The notes: generated by a model not told the origin, from the sequence alone. Shown: positions 48,831 through 59,015, counted from the first letter of the stretch. The stretch: 64,000 nucleotides of DNA from Silvania hatchlandensis (GCF_025564065.1 NZ_JAMGZK010000052.1:236324-300323), one strand, 5' to 3'. Numbers and translations: made by a program.

Positions 48831-50051
48831 TCAGCTTTCCAGCAAACGCTGTAGCAGGATACCGTTAAGCATGGCGCGTTTTACCAGCGCAAAGGCGCCG
48901 ATAGCGGAGCGGTCGTTCAGCGTGGAGCGCACCACCGGTAAATTCTGGCGAAACGCCTTCAGCGCCTGGGTATTGATGCAGCCCTCAATGGCGGGCAGCA
49001 GCACTTTTTCGGCTTCGGTAATTTCACCGGCGATCACAATCTTTTGCGGGTTAAACAGGTTGATGGCTATCGCGATGGTTTTTCCCAACTGACGCCCCAC
49101 CTGCTCGATCACTTCACAGCTAAGGGCATCGCCCTTATTGGCTGCTTTGCATATAGCGCCGATTTTACAGTCATCCAGCGTCACCCGGCTCTGGTAGCCC
49201 TGTTCCAGCATATGGCGAACCCGGTGCTCAATAGCAGCATTAGCGGCAACCGTTTCCAGACAGCCAAAGTTGCCGCAGTGACAGCGTTCACCCAGCGGAT
49301 CGACCTGAATATGACCAATCTCGCCAACGTTGCCGTTACGGCCAATAAAGATGCGCCCGTTGGAGATGATCCCGGCGCCCGTTCCGCGGTGGACGCGCAC
49401 CAGAATGGAGTCTTCGCAATCCTGACTCGCCCCAAAATAGTGCTCCGCCAGCGCCAGGCTGCGGATATCGTGGCCAACAAAGCAGGTTACCGCAAAGCGT
49501 TTTTCCAGCGCGTTGATTAAGCCCCAGTTTTCAACCTGAATATGTGGCATATAGCGGATCACGCCGCTTTCCGGGTCAACAAGGCCTGGCAGTATCACTG
49601 AAATGGCAATCAGTTCGCGGATTTTGCGCTGGCAGGATTCGATAAACAGCTCAATCGCATTGAGCAGCGCATGTTCAAGCGTCTCCTGGGTGCGTTCCGG
49701 CAGGGGATAATGCTCTTCAGCAAGGCTTTTGCTGCTGAGATCGTACAGGGTCAGCGTGGCGTCATGGCGGCCAAGGCGCACGCCAATAGCATGGAAATGA
49801 CGGGTTTCGGTGATTATCGAGATGGCGCGACGGCCCCCGGTGGAGGCCTGCTGATCCACTTCTTTAATCAGCCCGCGCTCAATGAGCTGACGGGTGATCT
49901 TGGTCACGCTGGCGGGGGCAAGCTGGCTCTGTTCTGCAATCTGAATGCGCGAGATGGGTCCGTGCTGGTCAATCAGTCGATAAACGGCAGCGCTGTTCAG
50001 CTGCTTAACCAGATCCACATTACCAATTTGAGCTTGTCCGCCAGGTGTCAT
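48831..50051 (-). CDS. nagC: NagC, ROK-family repressor of amino-sugar genes
   Basis: 406 residues. An N-terminal winged HTH (about 30-75, GPISRIQIAEQSQLAPASVTKITRQLIERG) is followed by the ROK domain with zinc motif CHCGNFGCLE (about 257-266). GlcNAc-6-phosphate is the inducer. NagC represses nagBACD, nagE and chiPQ, all in this window, and activates glmUS in E. coli. It is 8 bases from nagA. Confidence 0.97.
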   Translation of the reverse strand: MTPGGQAQIGNVDLVKQLNSAAVYRLIDQHGPISRIQIAEQSQLAPASVTKITRQLIERGLIKEVDQQASTGGRRAISIITETRHFHAIGVRLGRHDATLTLYDLSSKSLAEEHYPLPERTQETLEHALLNAIELFIESCQRKIRELIAISVILPGLVDPESGVIRYMPHIQVENWGLINALEKRFAVTCFVGHDIRSLALAEHYFGASQDCEDSILVRVHRGTGAGIISNGRIFIGRNGNVGEIGHIQVDPLGERCHCGNFGCLETVAANAAIEHRVRHMLEQGYQSRVTLDDCKIGAICKAANKGDALSCEVIEQVGRQLGKTIAIAINLFNPQKIVIAGEITEAEKVLLPAIEGCINTQALKAFRQNLPVVRSTLNDRSAIGAFALVKRAMLNGILLQRLLES

Positions 50052-50059
50052 ACGTTTAC

Positions 50060-51208
50060 TTACTCTGTGACGACCTCGTTACCGTTAACGATGGTCTTGA
50101 TGATTTTATAATCGTGCGTGAATGCGGTGAGGTTAGCCACCATGCCTGGGGCAATGGCACCCAGCTGTTTGTCGACGCCAATCGCGCGGGCCGGGTAGAG
50201 CGTTGCCATCCGCAGCACTTCATCGAGGGCAATGCTGCAATGTTCGACCAGATTGCGCACGCCTTCGATCATCGTCAGAGCCGAACCGCTCAGCGTGCCG
50301 TTCTCATCCACACACAGTCCATCCCGGTAGTATATTGTTTTACCAGCAAAAATGAACTGTTCAATGTTTGCCCCTGCCGGTGCCGTGGCGTCGGTAACCA
50401 GACACAACTTATCGCCTTTCAGGCGCTTGGCGTTACGCACGTTGGCGTAATCCACGTGCAAGCCATCAACAATAATGCCGCAGTATACGTCCGGTTCATC
50501 AAAAATTGCCCCGGCCAGGCCTGGTTCTCGCCCGGTAATGTACGGCATGGCGTTGTACAGATGGGTGGCGAAGGTAATACCGGCGCGGAAGCCGACTTTA
50601 GCCTCTTTCAGCGTGGCATTGGAGTGCCCGGCAGAGACCACAATCCCGGCACCTGCCAGTTTACGGATAATTTCAGGGTCGACCATTTCGGGCGCCAGGG
50701 TCACTTTGGTGATCACATCTGCGTTGGCACACAGGAAATCAACCAGCTCTCCGTCAGGCTGGCGTACGAAGCCTGGGTTATGCGTCCCTTTTTTGACGAT
50801 GTTCAGCCACGGGCCTTCAAGATGCAGGCCCAGCGCCTGGTGCGGATATTTCGCCAGATACTCGCGCATCACGCGAACACCCTGTTTCATCAGCTCATCG
50901 CTGGTGGTAATAAGCGTAGGCAGGTAGCTGGTGCAGCCCGATCTTTCGTTGGCGCGCTGCATAATTTCCAGCGTCTCAACGGTTACGGCTTCTGCCGTAT
51001 CATTGAACTGGACGCCGCCGCAGCCGTTAAGCTGTACGTCGATAAAACCGGGGGAGATGATTGCTCCATTGAGCGAGCGTTGTTCTATACCCGTTGGCAG
51101 TTCGGCCTGCGGGCAGACACGTTCAATCAGGCCATTAGCGATAACAATCGCATGGTCATCCAGAATTTCATGGCCGGTATAAATCCGACCGTGGGTTAAA
51201 GCATACAT
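50060..51208 (-). CDS. nagA: N-acetylglucosamine-6-phosphate deacetylase NagA
   Basis: 382 residues, as in E. coli. Amidohydrolase metal and catalytic residues are visible in GLHLEGPW (Glu, about 131), VSAGHSNA (His, about 195), ATHLYNAM (His, about 216) and [10 protein letters not shown] (catalytic Asp, about 273). It removes acetate from GlcNAc-6-P, and its substrate is the NagC inducer. Confidence 0.97.
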   Translation of the reverse strand: MYALTHGRIYTGHEILDDHAIVIANGLIERVCPQAELPTGIEQRSLNGAIISPGFIDVQLNGCGGVQFNDTAEAVTVETLEIMQRANERSGCTSYLPTLITTSDELMKQGVRVMREYLAKYPHQALGLHLEGPWLNIVKKGTHNPGFVRQPDGELVDFLCANADVITKVTLAPEMVDPEIIRKLAGAGIVVSAGHSNATLKEAKVGFRAGITFATHLYNAMPYITGREPGLAGAIFDEPDVYCGIIVDGLHVDYANVRNAKRLKGDKLCLVTDATAPAGANIEQFIFAGKTIYYRDGLCVDENGTLSGSALTMIEGVRNLVEHCSIALDEVLRMATLYPARAIGVDKQLGAIAPGMVANLTAFTHDYKIIKTIVNGNEVVTE

Positions 51209-51265
51209 AACGACCCCCGGTTTTAAAAAAAAGCATTCCGTCTCTACGTAAGAGACGGCGTCAGA

Positions 51266-52066
51266 TTACAGACCTTTGATGTTTTCAGCTTCTAATTCGT
51301 TGAAGTATTTCAGCGTTTTGACTTTCAGCTCCATGGTGGATGGCTCATCGCACACCACAACGGCTTTCGGATGCAGCTGCAGACAGCTGATGGTCCACAT
51401 ATGGTTGACGTTGCCTTCCACTGCCGCCTGAAGGGCCAGCGCTTTCACACCGCCCAGCACCAGGATCATCACTTCTTCAGCATCCAGCAGGGTGCCCACG
51501 CCCACGGTCAGCGCATATTTTGGCACCTGGTTAACATCGCCATCAAAGAAACGGGAGTTTGCAACACGGGTGTCATGCGTCAGGGTTTTGATACGGGTAC
51601 GGGATGCCAGAGAAGAGGCCGGTTCGTTAAACGCGATGTGACCATCATTGCCTACGCCGCCCATGAACAGGTGGATTTTGCCATAAGCGCGGATTTTTTC
51701 TTCGTAATGGCGGCACTCAGCATCGATATCCGGTGCATTTCCGTCCAACAGATTAATATTTGCAGGCTGAATATCAATGTGATCAAAGAAATTGCGGTGC
51801 ATGAAGCTATGGTAGCTCTCCGGATGATCCTTTGGCAGGCCAACATATTCGTCCATGTTGAACGTAACAACGTGTTCGAAGCTGACCTGGCCCGCTTTAT
51901 GCATCTCCACCAACGCTTTATAGGCGGTGAGAGGCGTGCCTCCGGTCGGCAGACCAAGCACAAAAGGACGATCGGCTGTTGGTTTGAACGCGTTGATACG
52001 GTTTACAATATGGCGAGCAGCCCATTTACCGACTTGTTCTGCAGTTGCCAGGGGGATCAGTCTCAT
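51266..52066 (-). CDS. nagB: Glucosamine-6-phosphate deaminase NagB
   Basis: 266 residues, as in E. coli. Active-site blocks [10 protein letters not shown] (catalytic Asp, about 72) and [16 protein letters not shown] (Asp141, His143, Glu148) are intact. It converts glucosamine-6-P to fructose-6-P and ammonia and is allosterically activated by GlcNAc-6-P. First gene of nagBACD, divergent from nagE. Confidence 0.97.
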   Translation of the reverse strand: MRLIPLATAEQVGKWAARHIVNRINAFKPTADRPFVLGLPTGGTPLTAYKALVEMHKAGQVSFEHVVTFNMDEYVGLPKDHPESYHSFMHRNFFDHIDIQPANINLLDGNAPDIDAECRHYEEKIRAYGKIHLFMGGVGNDGHIAFNEPASSLASRTRIKTLTHDTRVANSRFFDGDVNQVPKYALTVGVGTLLDAEEVMILVLGGVKALALQAAVEGNVNHMWTISCLQLHPKAVVVCDEPSTMELKVKTLKYFNELEAENIKGL

Positions 52067-52166
52067 TATTCACCTCTGAAGATTAAGTAAAAAAGTTGGC
52101 GGATTGACTGTCTGAGTATGATGTAAGCCTAACCTGGTTCACACCGTAAGGAGGCAATCCGTCCTG

Positions 52167-52187
52167 ATTTTTCGTATCATAAAATAA
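52167..52187. promoter_or_regulatory. NagC operator, nagB side
   Basis: A 21-base site whose minus strand starts TTATTTTATGATACG and shares the GATACGAA centre with the nagE-side operator. The two centres are 94 bases apart, about nine helical turns, as in E. coli where NagC loops this region. Confidence 0.7.
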
Positions 52188-52232
52188 GTTTTCATTGTTT
52201 GCCAGTGTAAGGGAGGGGTTGAAACGATATTT

Positions 52233-52248
52233 GGTGACAAAACTCACA
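52233..52248. promoter_or_regulatory. CRP site in the nagB-nagE control region
   Basis: GGTGACAAAACTCACA matches TGTGA-N6-TCACA at 9 of 10 positions and lies between the two NagC operators, as the CRP site does in E. coli. Confidence 0.75.
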
Positions 52249-52260
52249 AAAAATACGCGT

Positions 52261-52281
52261 TTAATTTGCGATACGAATTAA
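52261..52281. promoter_or_regulatory. NagC operator, nagE side
   Basis: A near-perfect 21-base dyad with arms TTAATT/AATTAA around a TGCGATACG centre, about 115 bases before nagE. It is the better of the two operators here. The remaining bases of the 328-base gap hold the two divergent promoters and leaders. Confidence 0.8.
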
Positions 52282-52394
52282 TTTTCCACACACTCATAAA
52301 GCCAGTGAATCATCAACTGTACATATAAGTTAATGACACAATAAAAACACAGCTGAGAACACACCTTCAAACGGGGTCTCAAAGGGGGAAGAAA

Positions 52395-54419
52395 GTGAGC
52401 ATTTTAGGTTATTTACAAAAGGTTGGCCGCGCCTTGATGGTGCCGGTTGCCACGCTGCCAGCGGCGGCAATTCTGATGGGTGTCGGATACTGGATTGACC
52501 CGGTGGGTTGGGGTGGGGACAACGCATTAGCGGCGTTCTTCATCAAGTCTGGTTCTGCGATTATCGATAACATGTCCGTACTGTTTGCCATTGGTGTGGC
52601 TTATGGTATGTCCAAAGATAAAGACGGTGCTGCGGCACTGACCGGTTTTGTTGGCTTCCTCGTTTTAACTACGCTCTGTTCGCCGGCTGCGGTGGCAATG
52701 ATCCAGAAGATCCCAGCGGACCAGGTGCCTGCTGCGTTCGGTAAGATCAGCAACCAGTTCGTCGGTATCCTCGTGGGTATCATCTCCGCTGAACTGTACA
52801 ACCGCTTCAGTAGCGTAGAGTTGCCAAAAGCGCTCTCCTTCTTCAGCGGTCGTCGTCTGGTGCCGATCCTGACCTCCTTCGTGATGATCGTGGTCGCCTT
52901 CATCCTGATGTACGTCTGGCCGGTGATTTTCGACGGTCTGGTGAACTTTGGTGAGCACATCCAGAAGCTGGGCTCCGTCGGTGCGGGCGTGTACGCATTC
53001 TTCAACCGTCTGCTGATCCCGGTTGGTCTGCACCACGCGCTGAACTCCGTATTCTGGTTTGACGTTGCCGGTATTAACGATATCCCTAACTTCCTCGGCG
53101 GCGCACAGTCCATCGAAGCAGGTAAAGCGGTTGTCGGTATCACCGGTCGTTACCAGGCGGGCTTCTTCCCAATTATGATGTTCGGTCTGCCGGGTGCAGC
53201 ACTGGCTATCTACCACTGCGCGCGTCCTGAGAACAAAGCGAAGGTACTGGGGATTATGATGGCGGGCGCATTCGCGGCCTTCTTCACCGGTATCACCGAG
53301 CCGCTGGAATTCTCCTTCATGTTCGTGGCACCGGTACTGTATGTGATCCACGCTGTGCTGACCGGTATCTCTGTCTTTATCGCCGCAAGCATGCACTGGA
53401 TTGCCGGCTTCGGCTTCAGTGCGGGTCTGGTGGATATGGTGCTGTCGTCACGTAACCCACTGGCAACCCACTGGTACATGCTGATCCCACAAGGTCTGGT
53501 GTTCTTCGCTATCTACTACGTGGTGTTCCGCTTCACGATTACTAAATTCAACCTGATGACCCCGGGTCGTGAACTGGCGGTTGCCGGTAGCGAAGCGGAT
53601 GGTCAGGACGTTAATGTCAGCGCGGGCAACACGGAAGATGTTTCCGGTCTGGCGCGTCAGTACATCGCTGCGGTCGGCGGTTCAGACAACCTGACCGGTA
53701 TCGATGCCTGCATCACTCGTCTGCGTCTGAACGTAAAAGACTCTGCTCTGGTTAACGAAGCCATGGCGAAGCGTCTGGGTGCCTCTGGCGTGATTCGCCT
53801 GAACAAAACCAGCGTGCAAATCATTGTCGGCTTTGTGGCTGAGAAGATAGCCAACGCCATGAAAACTACCGGCCCAGTAGCCGCCGCAGAAGCCGCTCCG
53901 GTCGCTGCTGCAGCCGCACCAACGGCGGTTAAACCGCAGGCGGTGGCTAACGCAACGACTATCGCCGCGCTGGTTTCCCCGGTAACGGGTGACGTGGTAG
54001 CTCTGGAACAGGTTCCTGACGAAGCCTTCGCCAGCAAAGCCGTTGGCGACGGTGTTGCGGTAAAACCAACGGAGAAAACCGTGGTTTCTCCGGCAGCGGG
54101 CACCATCGTTAAAATCTTCAACACCAACCACGCGTTCTGCCTGGAAACGGAAAAAGGTGCGGAGATCGTTGTCCATATGGGTATCGATACCGTCGCGCTG
54201 GGCGGCCAGGGCTTTAAACGCCTGGTGGAAGAGGGGGCAGAAGTGGTGGCTGGTCAGCCGATTCTGGAAATGGATCTCGACTTCCTGAACGCCAATGCGC
54301 GCTCCATGATTAGCCCGGTTGTCTGCAGCAACATCGACGACTTTAGCGGCCTGGTCATCAACGCGCAGGGCCAGGTTGTGGCCGGTCAAACCCCACTGTA
54401 TGAAATTAAAGGCAAATAA
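52395..54419 (+). CDS. nagE: PTS N-acetylglucosamine transporter NagE (IICBA)
   Basis: 674 residues from a GTG preceded by GGGGGAAG. Domain order is IIC (about 1-395, ten or so membrane segments, GITEPLEF motif near 310), IIB (about 415-490, phospho-Cys439 in IDACITRLRL), an Ala/Pro-rich linker and IIA (about 520-674, phospho-His594 in VVHMGIDTVAL). It imports and phosphorylates GlcNAc. By recollection of the K-12 protein (648 residues), the IIC half is clearly divergent whereas IIA is nearly identical, suggesting a different IIC lineage. Confidence 0.94.
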   Translation: MSILGYLQKVGRALMVPVATLPAAAILMGVGYWIDPVGWGGDNALAAFFIKSGSAIIDNMSVLFAIGVAYGMSKDKDGAAALTGFVGFLVLTTLCSPAAVAMIQKIPADQVPAAFGKISNQFVGILVGIISAELYNRFSSVELPKALSFFSGRRLVPILTSFVMIVVAFILMYVWPVIFDGLVNFGEHIQKLGSVGAGVYAFFNRLLIPVGLHHALNSVFWFDVAGINDIPNFLGGAQSIEAGKAVVGITGRYQAGFFPIMMFGLPGAALAIYHCARPENKAKVLGIMMAGAFAAFFTGITEPLEFSFMFVAPVLYVIHAVLTGISVFIAASMHWIAGFGFSAGLVDMVLSSRNPLATHWYMLIPQGLVFFAIYYVVFRFTITKFNLMTPGRELAVAGSEADGQDVNVSAGNTEDVSGLARQYIAAVGGSDNLTGIDACITRLRLNVKDSALVNEAMAKRLGASGVIRLNKTSVQIIVGFVAEKIANAMKTTGPVAAAEAAPVAAAAAPTAVKPQAVANATTIAALVSPVTGDVVALEQVPDEAFASKAVGDGVAVKPTEKTVVSPAAGTIVKIFNTNHAFCLETEKGAEIVVHMGIDTVALGGQGFKRLVEEGAEVVAGQPILEMDLDFLNANARSMISPVVCSNIDDFSGLVINAQGQVVAGQTPLYEIKGK

Positions 54420-54447
54420 GTGCTCCTGAGTTAGCGTTAATGCCTGA

Positions 54448-54478
54448 GCGGCGGGGATAATCCCCGCCGCTTTTTTTT
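54448..54478 (+). terminator. nagE terminator
   Basis: GCGGCGGGGA-TAA-TCCCCGCCGC followed by T8, 28 bases after nagE; a 10-bp GC-rich stem. Confidence 0.95.
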
Positions 54479-54549
54479 GCAGCAATCGCCCCGATTATTC
54501 TCTGCGAAGACGTTTTATACGTAACTAAAGGTTGTCACTACGCCCGGCT

Positions 54550-54555
54550 TATAAG
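54550..54555 (+). promoter_or_regulatory. glnS promoter -10 element
   Basis: TATAAG followed by ATCATATGCCGTTATACG recalls the E. coli glnS promoter, with TTGTCA too close (12 bases) to be a standard -35. About 44 bases before glnS. Confidence 0.45.
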
Positions 54556-54598
54556 ATCATATGCCGTTATACGTCGTTTACGCTTTGAGGAATCCACG

Positions 54599-56266
54599 AT
54601 GAGTGAGGCAGAAGCCCGCCCAAGCAACTTTATTCGTCAGATCATCGATGAAGATCTGGCCACTGGTAAGCACACTACTGTTCATACCCGTTTTCCGCCG
54701 GAGCCGAATGGCTACCTGCATATTGGTCATGCGAAATCGATCTGCCTGAACTTTGGCATCGCGCAAGACTACCAGGGTCAATGCAACCTGCGTTTCGATG
54801 ACACCAACCCGGTAAAAGAAGACATCGAGTACGTAGAGTCCATTAAGAACGACGTGCAATGGTTGGGCTTCAACTGGTCTGGCGACATCTGCTACTCCTC
54901 TGACTATTTTGACCAGCTGTACGCTTATGCGGTTGAACTTATCAACAAAGGTCTGGCCTACGTTGATGAACTCTCTGCTGACGAAATCCGTGAATACCGC
55001 GGCTCGCTGACTGCGCCGGGCAAAAACAGCCCTTACCGCGATCGCAGCGTGGAAGAGAACCTGGCGTTGTTCGAAAAAATGCGTGCTGGTGGTTTCGAAG
55101 AGGGCAAAGCCTGTCTGCGTGCCAAAATCGATATGGCATCGCCATTTATCGTGATGCGCGATCCGGTGCTGTATCGCATTAAATTTGCCGATCACCACCA
55201 GACCGGCAGCAAGTGGTGCATCTACCCGATGTACGACTTCACCCACTGCATTAGCGATGCACTGGAAGGCATTACGCACTCCTTATGTACGCTTGAGTTT
55301 CAGGATAACCGCCGTCTGTATGACTGGGTTCTGGATAACATCACTATCCCGGTGCATCCGCGTCAGTACGAGTTCTCTCGCCTGAATCTGGAATACACCG
55401 TGATGTCCAAGCGCAAGCTGAACGAGCTGGTGACGGACAAGCACGTTGAAGGCTGGGATGACCCGCGTATGCCGACCATCTCTGGTCTGCGTCGTCGTGG
55501 CTACACCGCTGCGGCCATTCGTGAGTTCTGCAAGCGCATCGGCGTGACCAAGCAGGACAACACCATCGAGATGGCATCGCTGGAATCCTGTATCCGTGAA
55601 GATCTGAACGACAACGCCCCACGTGCGATGGCGGTTATCGATCCGGTGAAACTGGTTATCGAGAACTACCCGCAGGGTGAAAGCGAGCTGGTGACCATGC
55701 CTAACCATCCGAGCAAACCGGAGATGGGCAGCCGTGACGTTCCGTTCAGCGCTGAAATCTGGATCGATCGCGCGGACTTCCGTGAAGAAGCCAACAAGCA
55801 GTACAAGCGTCTGGTGATGGGTAAAGAAGTGCGCCTGCGTAACGCCTATGTGATCAAAGCTGAGCGCGTAGAGAAAGACGCGGAAGGCAACATCACCACG
55901 ATCTTCTGCAGCTACGATGCAGAGACCCTGAGCAAGGATCCGGCTGACGGTCGCAAGGTGAAAGGCGTTATTCACTGGGTTAGCGCCGCACATGCGCTGC
56001 CGGTTGAAATCCGTCTGTACGATCGCCTGTTCAGCGTGCCAAACCCGGGTGCGGCAGACAATTTCCTCGACACCATTAACCTGGAGTCGCTGGTCATCAA
56101 GCAAGGTTTTGCTGAGCCGTCCCTGAAAGCGGCCGTTGCCGGTAAGGCGTATCAGTTTGAGCGCGAAGGCTATTTCTGCCTCGACAGCCGCTATGCCACT
56201 GCGGACAAACTGGTGTTTAACCGTACCGTCGGTCTGCGCGATACCTGGGCAAAAGTCGGCGAATAA
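54599..56266 (+). CDS. glnS: Glutaminyl-tRNA synthetase GlnS
   Basis: 555 residues (E. coli 554). Class Ib motifs: HIGH within [12 protein letters not shown] (about 41-44) and VMSKR (about 269-273). It is preceded by TTGAGGAATCC. It charges the glutamine tRNAs, four of which are encoded 9 kb upstream. A terminator follows. Confidence 0.97.
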   Translation: MSEAEARPSNFIRQIIDEDLATGKHTTVHTRFPPEPNGYLHIGHAKSICLNFGIAQDYQGQCNLRFDDTNPVKEDIEYVESIKNDVQWLGFNWSGDICYSSDYFDQLYAYAVELINKGLAYVDELSADEIREYRGSLTAPGKNSPYRDRSVEENLALFEKMRAGGFEEGKACLRAKIDMASPFIVMRDPVLYRIKFADHHQTGSKWCIYPMYDFTHCISDALEGITHSLCTLEFQDNRRLYDWVLDNITIPVHPRQYEFSRLNLEYTVMSKRKLNELVTDKHVEGWDDPRMPTISGLRRRGYTAAAIREFCKRIGVTKQDNTIEMASLESCIREDLNDNAPRAMAVIDPVKLVIENYPQGESELVTMPNHPSKPEMGSRDVPFSAEIWIDRADFREEANKQYKRLVMGKEVRLRNAYVIKAERVEKDAEGNITTIFCSYDAETLSKDPADGRKVKGVIHWVSAAHALPVEIRLYDRLFSVPNPGAADNFLDTINLESLVIKQGFAEPSLKAAVAGKAYQFEREGYFCLDSRYATADKLVFNRTVGLRDTWAKVGE

Positions 56267-56284
56267 CCGATGCTTCCCCCCGAG

Positions 56285-56309
56285 CGCCGCGTAATGCGGC
56301 GTTTTTTTT
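56285..56309 (+). terminator. glnS terminator
   Basis: CGCCGC-GTAAT-GCGGCG followed by T8, 18 bases after the glnS stop. Confidence 0.92.
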
Positions 56310-56516
56310 GCTTATCAATCAAGCCATTGCTGGTGTCAATCTTCGTGATGCGAATTAATTGCATTTCCCTCCGCTGTTAGCGTTCTCTCCCTTGCTTCAA
56401 ATTAATCCCATTCTGTCGCGTATTCATGCAACCACTAAAAATAACTGGCTAATTTTGAAGATTATTTTAATTGATTATTCTGTCGCGCGGCCGTTGTTAC
56501 AAATGGCAACCAAATA

Positions 56517-56532
56517 TGTGCACTTCGTCATA
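56517..56532. promoter_or_regulatory. Possible CRP site upstream of chiP
   Basis: TGTGCACTTCGTCATA keeps 8 of 10 consensus bases of TGTGA-N6-TCACA, 31 bases before the NagC-like operator. The rest of the 424-base gap between glnS and chiP is AT-rich with no ORF supported. Confidence 0.4.
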
Positions 56533-56562
56533 ATCCTGACTTTTGATCGCTAAAAAGGATTG

Positions 56563-56583
56563 ATAATTCGCGTCGCGAAAAAT
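56563..56583. promoter_or_regulatory. NagC-like operator upstream of chiP
   Basis: A 21-base site (core AATTCGCGTCGCGAAAAA) that agrees with the nagE-side operator read on the other strand at 14 of 21 positions. It is 108 bases before chiP; NagC represses chiPQ (ybfMN) in E. coli. Confidence 0.6.
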
Positions 56584-56672
56584 AGTCTACAGGCAGTAGA
56601 TGTAAATGAGTATTTCTGCTTACGTCGACTTTTTAACTTTTGTTTTTTTCGCCGTTTAAGGCGCTTTTTATA

Positions 56673-56684
56673 CGTCAAAGAGGA
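56673..56684 (+). promoter_or_regulatory. ChiX pairing site over the chiP ribosome-binding site
   Basis: CGTCAAAGAGGA is fully complementary over 12 bases to the UCCUCUUUGACG segment of ChiX sRNA (as recalled). It contains the GAGGA Shine-Dalgarno of chiP, so ChiX would block translation, as known in E. coli and Salmonella. Confidence 0.75.
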
Positions 56685-56690
56685 TTAACT

Positions 56691-58097
56691 ATGCGTACGT
56701 TTAGTGGCAAACGTAGTGCGCTTGCGCTGGCTATTGCCGGTGTGACAGCAATGTCTGGTTGGATGGTCTCTCCAAAGGCCCAGGCCGAAGGTTTTGTCGA
56801 TGATTCAACCCTGACGGGCGGTGTCTATTACTGGCAGCGTGAACGTGACCGTAAAGACGTCGAATCAGACAAATACGAAACTAACCTCGCTCACTCCACC
56901 TGGAACGCCAACCTTGATTTCCAGTCCGGCTATGCAGCGGACATGTTCGGTCTTGACCTGGCCGCCTTCACCGCGATTGAAATGGCGGAAAACGGCGACA
57001 GCGGACACCCGAACGAAATTGCATTCTCCTCCAGCAACAAAGCCTACAAAGAGGACTGGTCCGGCGATAAGAGCGGGATCAGCCTGTACAAAGCGGCAGC
57101 CAAATTTAAATACGGTCCGGCCTGGGCGCGCGGTGGCTGGCTTCAGCCTACTGGTCAAACCTTATTAGCGCCGCACTGGAGCTTTATGCCGGGTACATAC
57201 CAGGGCGCGGAAGCCGGGGCGAACTTTGACTACGGCGATAGCGGAGCGTTGAGTTTCTCCTACATGTGGACCAACGAGTACAAAGCGCCGTGGCACCTCG
57301 AGATGGATAAGTTCTATCAAAACGACAGAAAAACCCGCGTCGACTATCTCCACTCCCTTGGTGCGAAATACGATTTCAAAAACAACCTGATTCTGGAAGC
57401 GGCATTCGGTCAGGCTGAAGGCTATATTGACCAGTATTTTGCCAAAGCCAGTTATAAGATGGATGTGGTGGGCGGCCCGCTGTCGACCAGCTATCAGTTC
57501 TACGGCACTCGTGATAAAGCCAACGACAGCACTGTCAATGATATCTACGACGGCACCGCATGGCTGCAGGCGCTGACCCTGGGCTATAAAGTCGGGCAGG
57601 TGGATTTACGCCTGGAGGGGACTTACGTCAAAGCCGAAGGACAGCAAGGCTACTTCCTGCAGCGTATGACCCCAACCTATGCCTCTTCCAACGGTCGTCT
57701 GGATGTCTGGTGGGATAACCGCTCCGACTTTAACGCCAACGGCGAAAAAGCGGTCTTCTTTGGTGCGATGTACGATCTGAGCAACTGGAACATGGCAGGC
57801 TGGAGCATCGGTGGCTCGTATGTCTACGCCTGGGATGCGAAGCCAGCGGACTGGGTTATCAACAGCGCGGGCCAGCGCGAAAACAACCCGTCCAACAACA
57901 TCAAAGAGTCAGCCTATAGCCTGGATGCGATCTACATCCTGCAGGACGGGCGTGCGAAAGGCACTATGTTCAAGCTGCACTTCACCCAGTACGACAATCA
58001 CTCCAGTATCCCAAGCTACGGCGGCGGTTACGGCAACATCTTCCAGGATGAGCGCGACGTGAAGTTTATGGTTATCGCCCCATTCACTATCTTCTGA
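56691..58097 (+). CDS. chiP: Chitoporin ChiP
   Basis: 468 residues from [17 protein letters not shown], as in E. coli YbfM; an earlier in-frame start reads through the ChiX site. Signal peptide ends near AQA-E. The OprD-family barrel ends in Phe (APFTIF). It takes up chito-oligosaccharides across the outer membrane, feeding the nag pathway. chiQ follows 44 bases later. Confidence 0.95.
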   Translation: MRTFSGKRSALALAIAGVTAMSGWMVSPKAQAEGFVDDSTLTGGVYYWQRERDRKDVESDKYETNLAHSTWNANLDFQSGYAADMFGLDLAAFTAIEMAENGDSGHPNEIAFSSSNKAYKEDWSGDKSGISLYKAAAKFKYGPAWARGGWLQPTGQTLLAPHWSFMPGTYQGAEAGANFDYGDSGALSFSYMWTNEYKAPWHLEMDKFYQNDRKTRVDYLHSLGAKYDFKNNLILEAAFGQAEGYIDQYFAKASYKMDVVGGPLSTSYQFYGTRDKANDSTVNDIYDGTAWLQALTLGYKVGQVDLRLEGTYVKAEGQQGYFLQRMTPTYASSNGRLDVWWDNRSDFNANGEKAVFFGAMYDLSNWNMAGWSIGGSYVYAWDAKPADWVINSAGQRENNPSNNIKESAYSLDAIYILQDGRAKGTMFKLHFTQYDNHSSIPSYGGGYGNIFQDERDVKFMVIAPFTIF

Positions 58098-58141
58098 TGA
58101 TGCTTCCGGCGGGGGCCACACCCGCCGAAACGGAGACCGCT

Positions 58142-58474
58142 ATGTTGAAAAAAATCCTGTTTGTCGCGTTACTTGCCGCCGGGCTTACCGCCTGTGCAGA
58201 GCCGCAGACCCAGAAAGAAGATTCACGTCTGAAAGAGGCTTATAGTGCCTGTATTAATACCGCAGAAGGATCGCCGGAGAAGATCGAAGCCTGCCAAAGC
58301 GTGCTGAACGTGCTGAAGCAAGAGAAAGTGCACGAGCAGTTTGCGACCCAGGAAACGATCAGAGTGGCTGATTATCAGGCCTGTATTCAGGCGCGCAAAA
58401 CCGGACACGATCAGGACGTGACGAAGCGTTGCGACCAAATCTGGAAGGAAATTCGCAGTAATAACAGCAAGTAA
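58142..58474 (+). CDS. chiQ: ChiQ lipoprotein (YbfN)
   Basis: 110 residues from the ATG after GGAG. Lipobox LTAC (about 14-17). The mature part is small, charged and holds four cysteines in C-x-N and C-x3-R contexts (YSACINTAEG, EACQSVLN, YQACIQARK, KRCDQIW). It is co-transcribed with chiP and co-regulated by ChiX through chiP; its molecular role is unknown. Confidence 0.93.
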   Translation: MLKKILFVALLAAGLTACAEPQTQKEDSRLKEAYSACINTAEGSPEKIEACQSVLNVLKQEKVHEQFATQETIRVADYQACIQARKTGHDQDVTKRCDQIWKEIRSNNSK

Positions 58475-58489
58475 TCAGCTGTTCTTAAG

Positions 58490-58521
58490 CCCGGTATGCG
58501 TCAGCGCTACCGGGTTTTTTT
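58490..58521 (+). terminator. chiPQ terminator
   Basis: CCCGGTA / TACCGGG with an 11-base loop, followed by T7, 16 bases after chiQ. Confidence 0.88.
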
Positions 58522-58524
58522 GCA

Positions 58525-58552
58525 TAAAAAAAGCCAACCGTCAGGTTGGCTT
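58525..58552 (-). terminator. fur terminator
   Basis: On the minus strand AAGCCAACC-TGAC-GGTTGGCTT followed by a T run, 17 bases after the fur stop. It is back to back with the chiPQ terminator. Confidence 0.92.
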
Positions 58553-58568
58553 AGCGCGTGCGGATGAA

Positions 58569-59015
58569 TTATTTCGCGTCGTGCGCGTGGTCATCTGCAG
58601 TGCAGTCGCCTTCAGCGCAGTGGCCGTACAGGTAAAGACTGTGGTTGGTCAGACGAATGCCGTGACGTGCAGCAATTTCACGCTGACGGGATTCAATAGA
58701 GTCGTCGCTGAATTCGATCACTTTGCCGCAATCCAGGCAAATCAGGTGATCGTGATGATGCTGCTGCGTCAGTTCGAAAACGGATTTACCGCCTTCGAAG
58801 TTATGGCGTGTAACGATGCCAGCGTCGTCAAACTGGTTCAGTACACGGTACACCGTGGCCAGACCAATCTCTTCGCCCATGTCGATCAGACGCTTGTATA
58901 AGTCTTCCGCACTGACATGATGGTTATCCGGACCCTGAAGCACTTCCAGAATTTTTAACCGTGGAAGCGTGACTTTCAGTCCGGCCTTCTTTAATGCGGT
59001 ATTGTTGTCAGTCAT
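58569..59015 (-). CDS. fur: Ferric uptake regulator Fur
   Basis: 148 residues, as in E. coli. An N-terminal winged HTH (about 1-82, DDAGIVTRHNFEGG) is followed by the dimerisation and metal-binding domain with HHHDHLICLDCGKVIEF and the His/Asp-rich end CAEGDCTADDHAHD. With iron it represses siderophore, uptake and probably the TPS genes here. The small uof frame overlaps its start. Confidence 0.98.
   Translation of the reverse strand: MTDNNTALKKAGLKVTLPRLKILEVLQGPDNHHVSAEDLYKRLIDMGEEIGLATVYRVLNQFDDAGIVTRHNFEGGKSVFELTQQHHHDHLICLDCGKVIEFSDDSIESRQREIAARHGIRLTNHSLYLYGHCAEGDCTADDHAHDAK

Noticed and set aside
50045..51199. Long open frame antisense to nagA (384 codons)
   Set aside because: Codon-bias shadow of nagA; no independent coding evidence.
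56359..56553. 64-codon frame upstream of chiP
   Set aside because: Lies in the AT-rich control region holding the CRP- and NagC-like sites; no ribosome-binding site and no recognised similarity.
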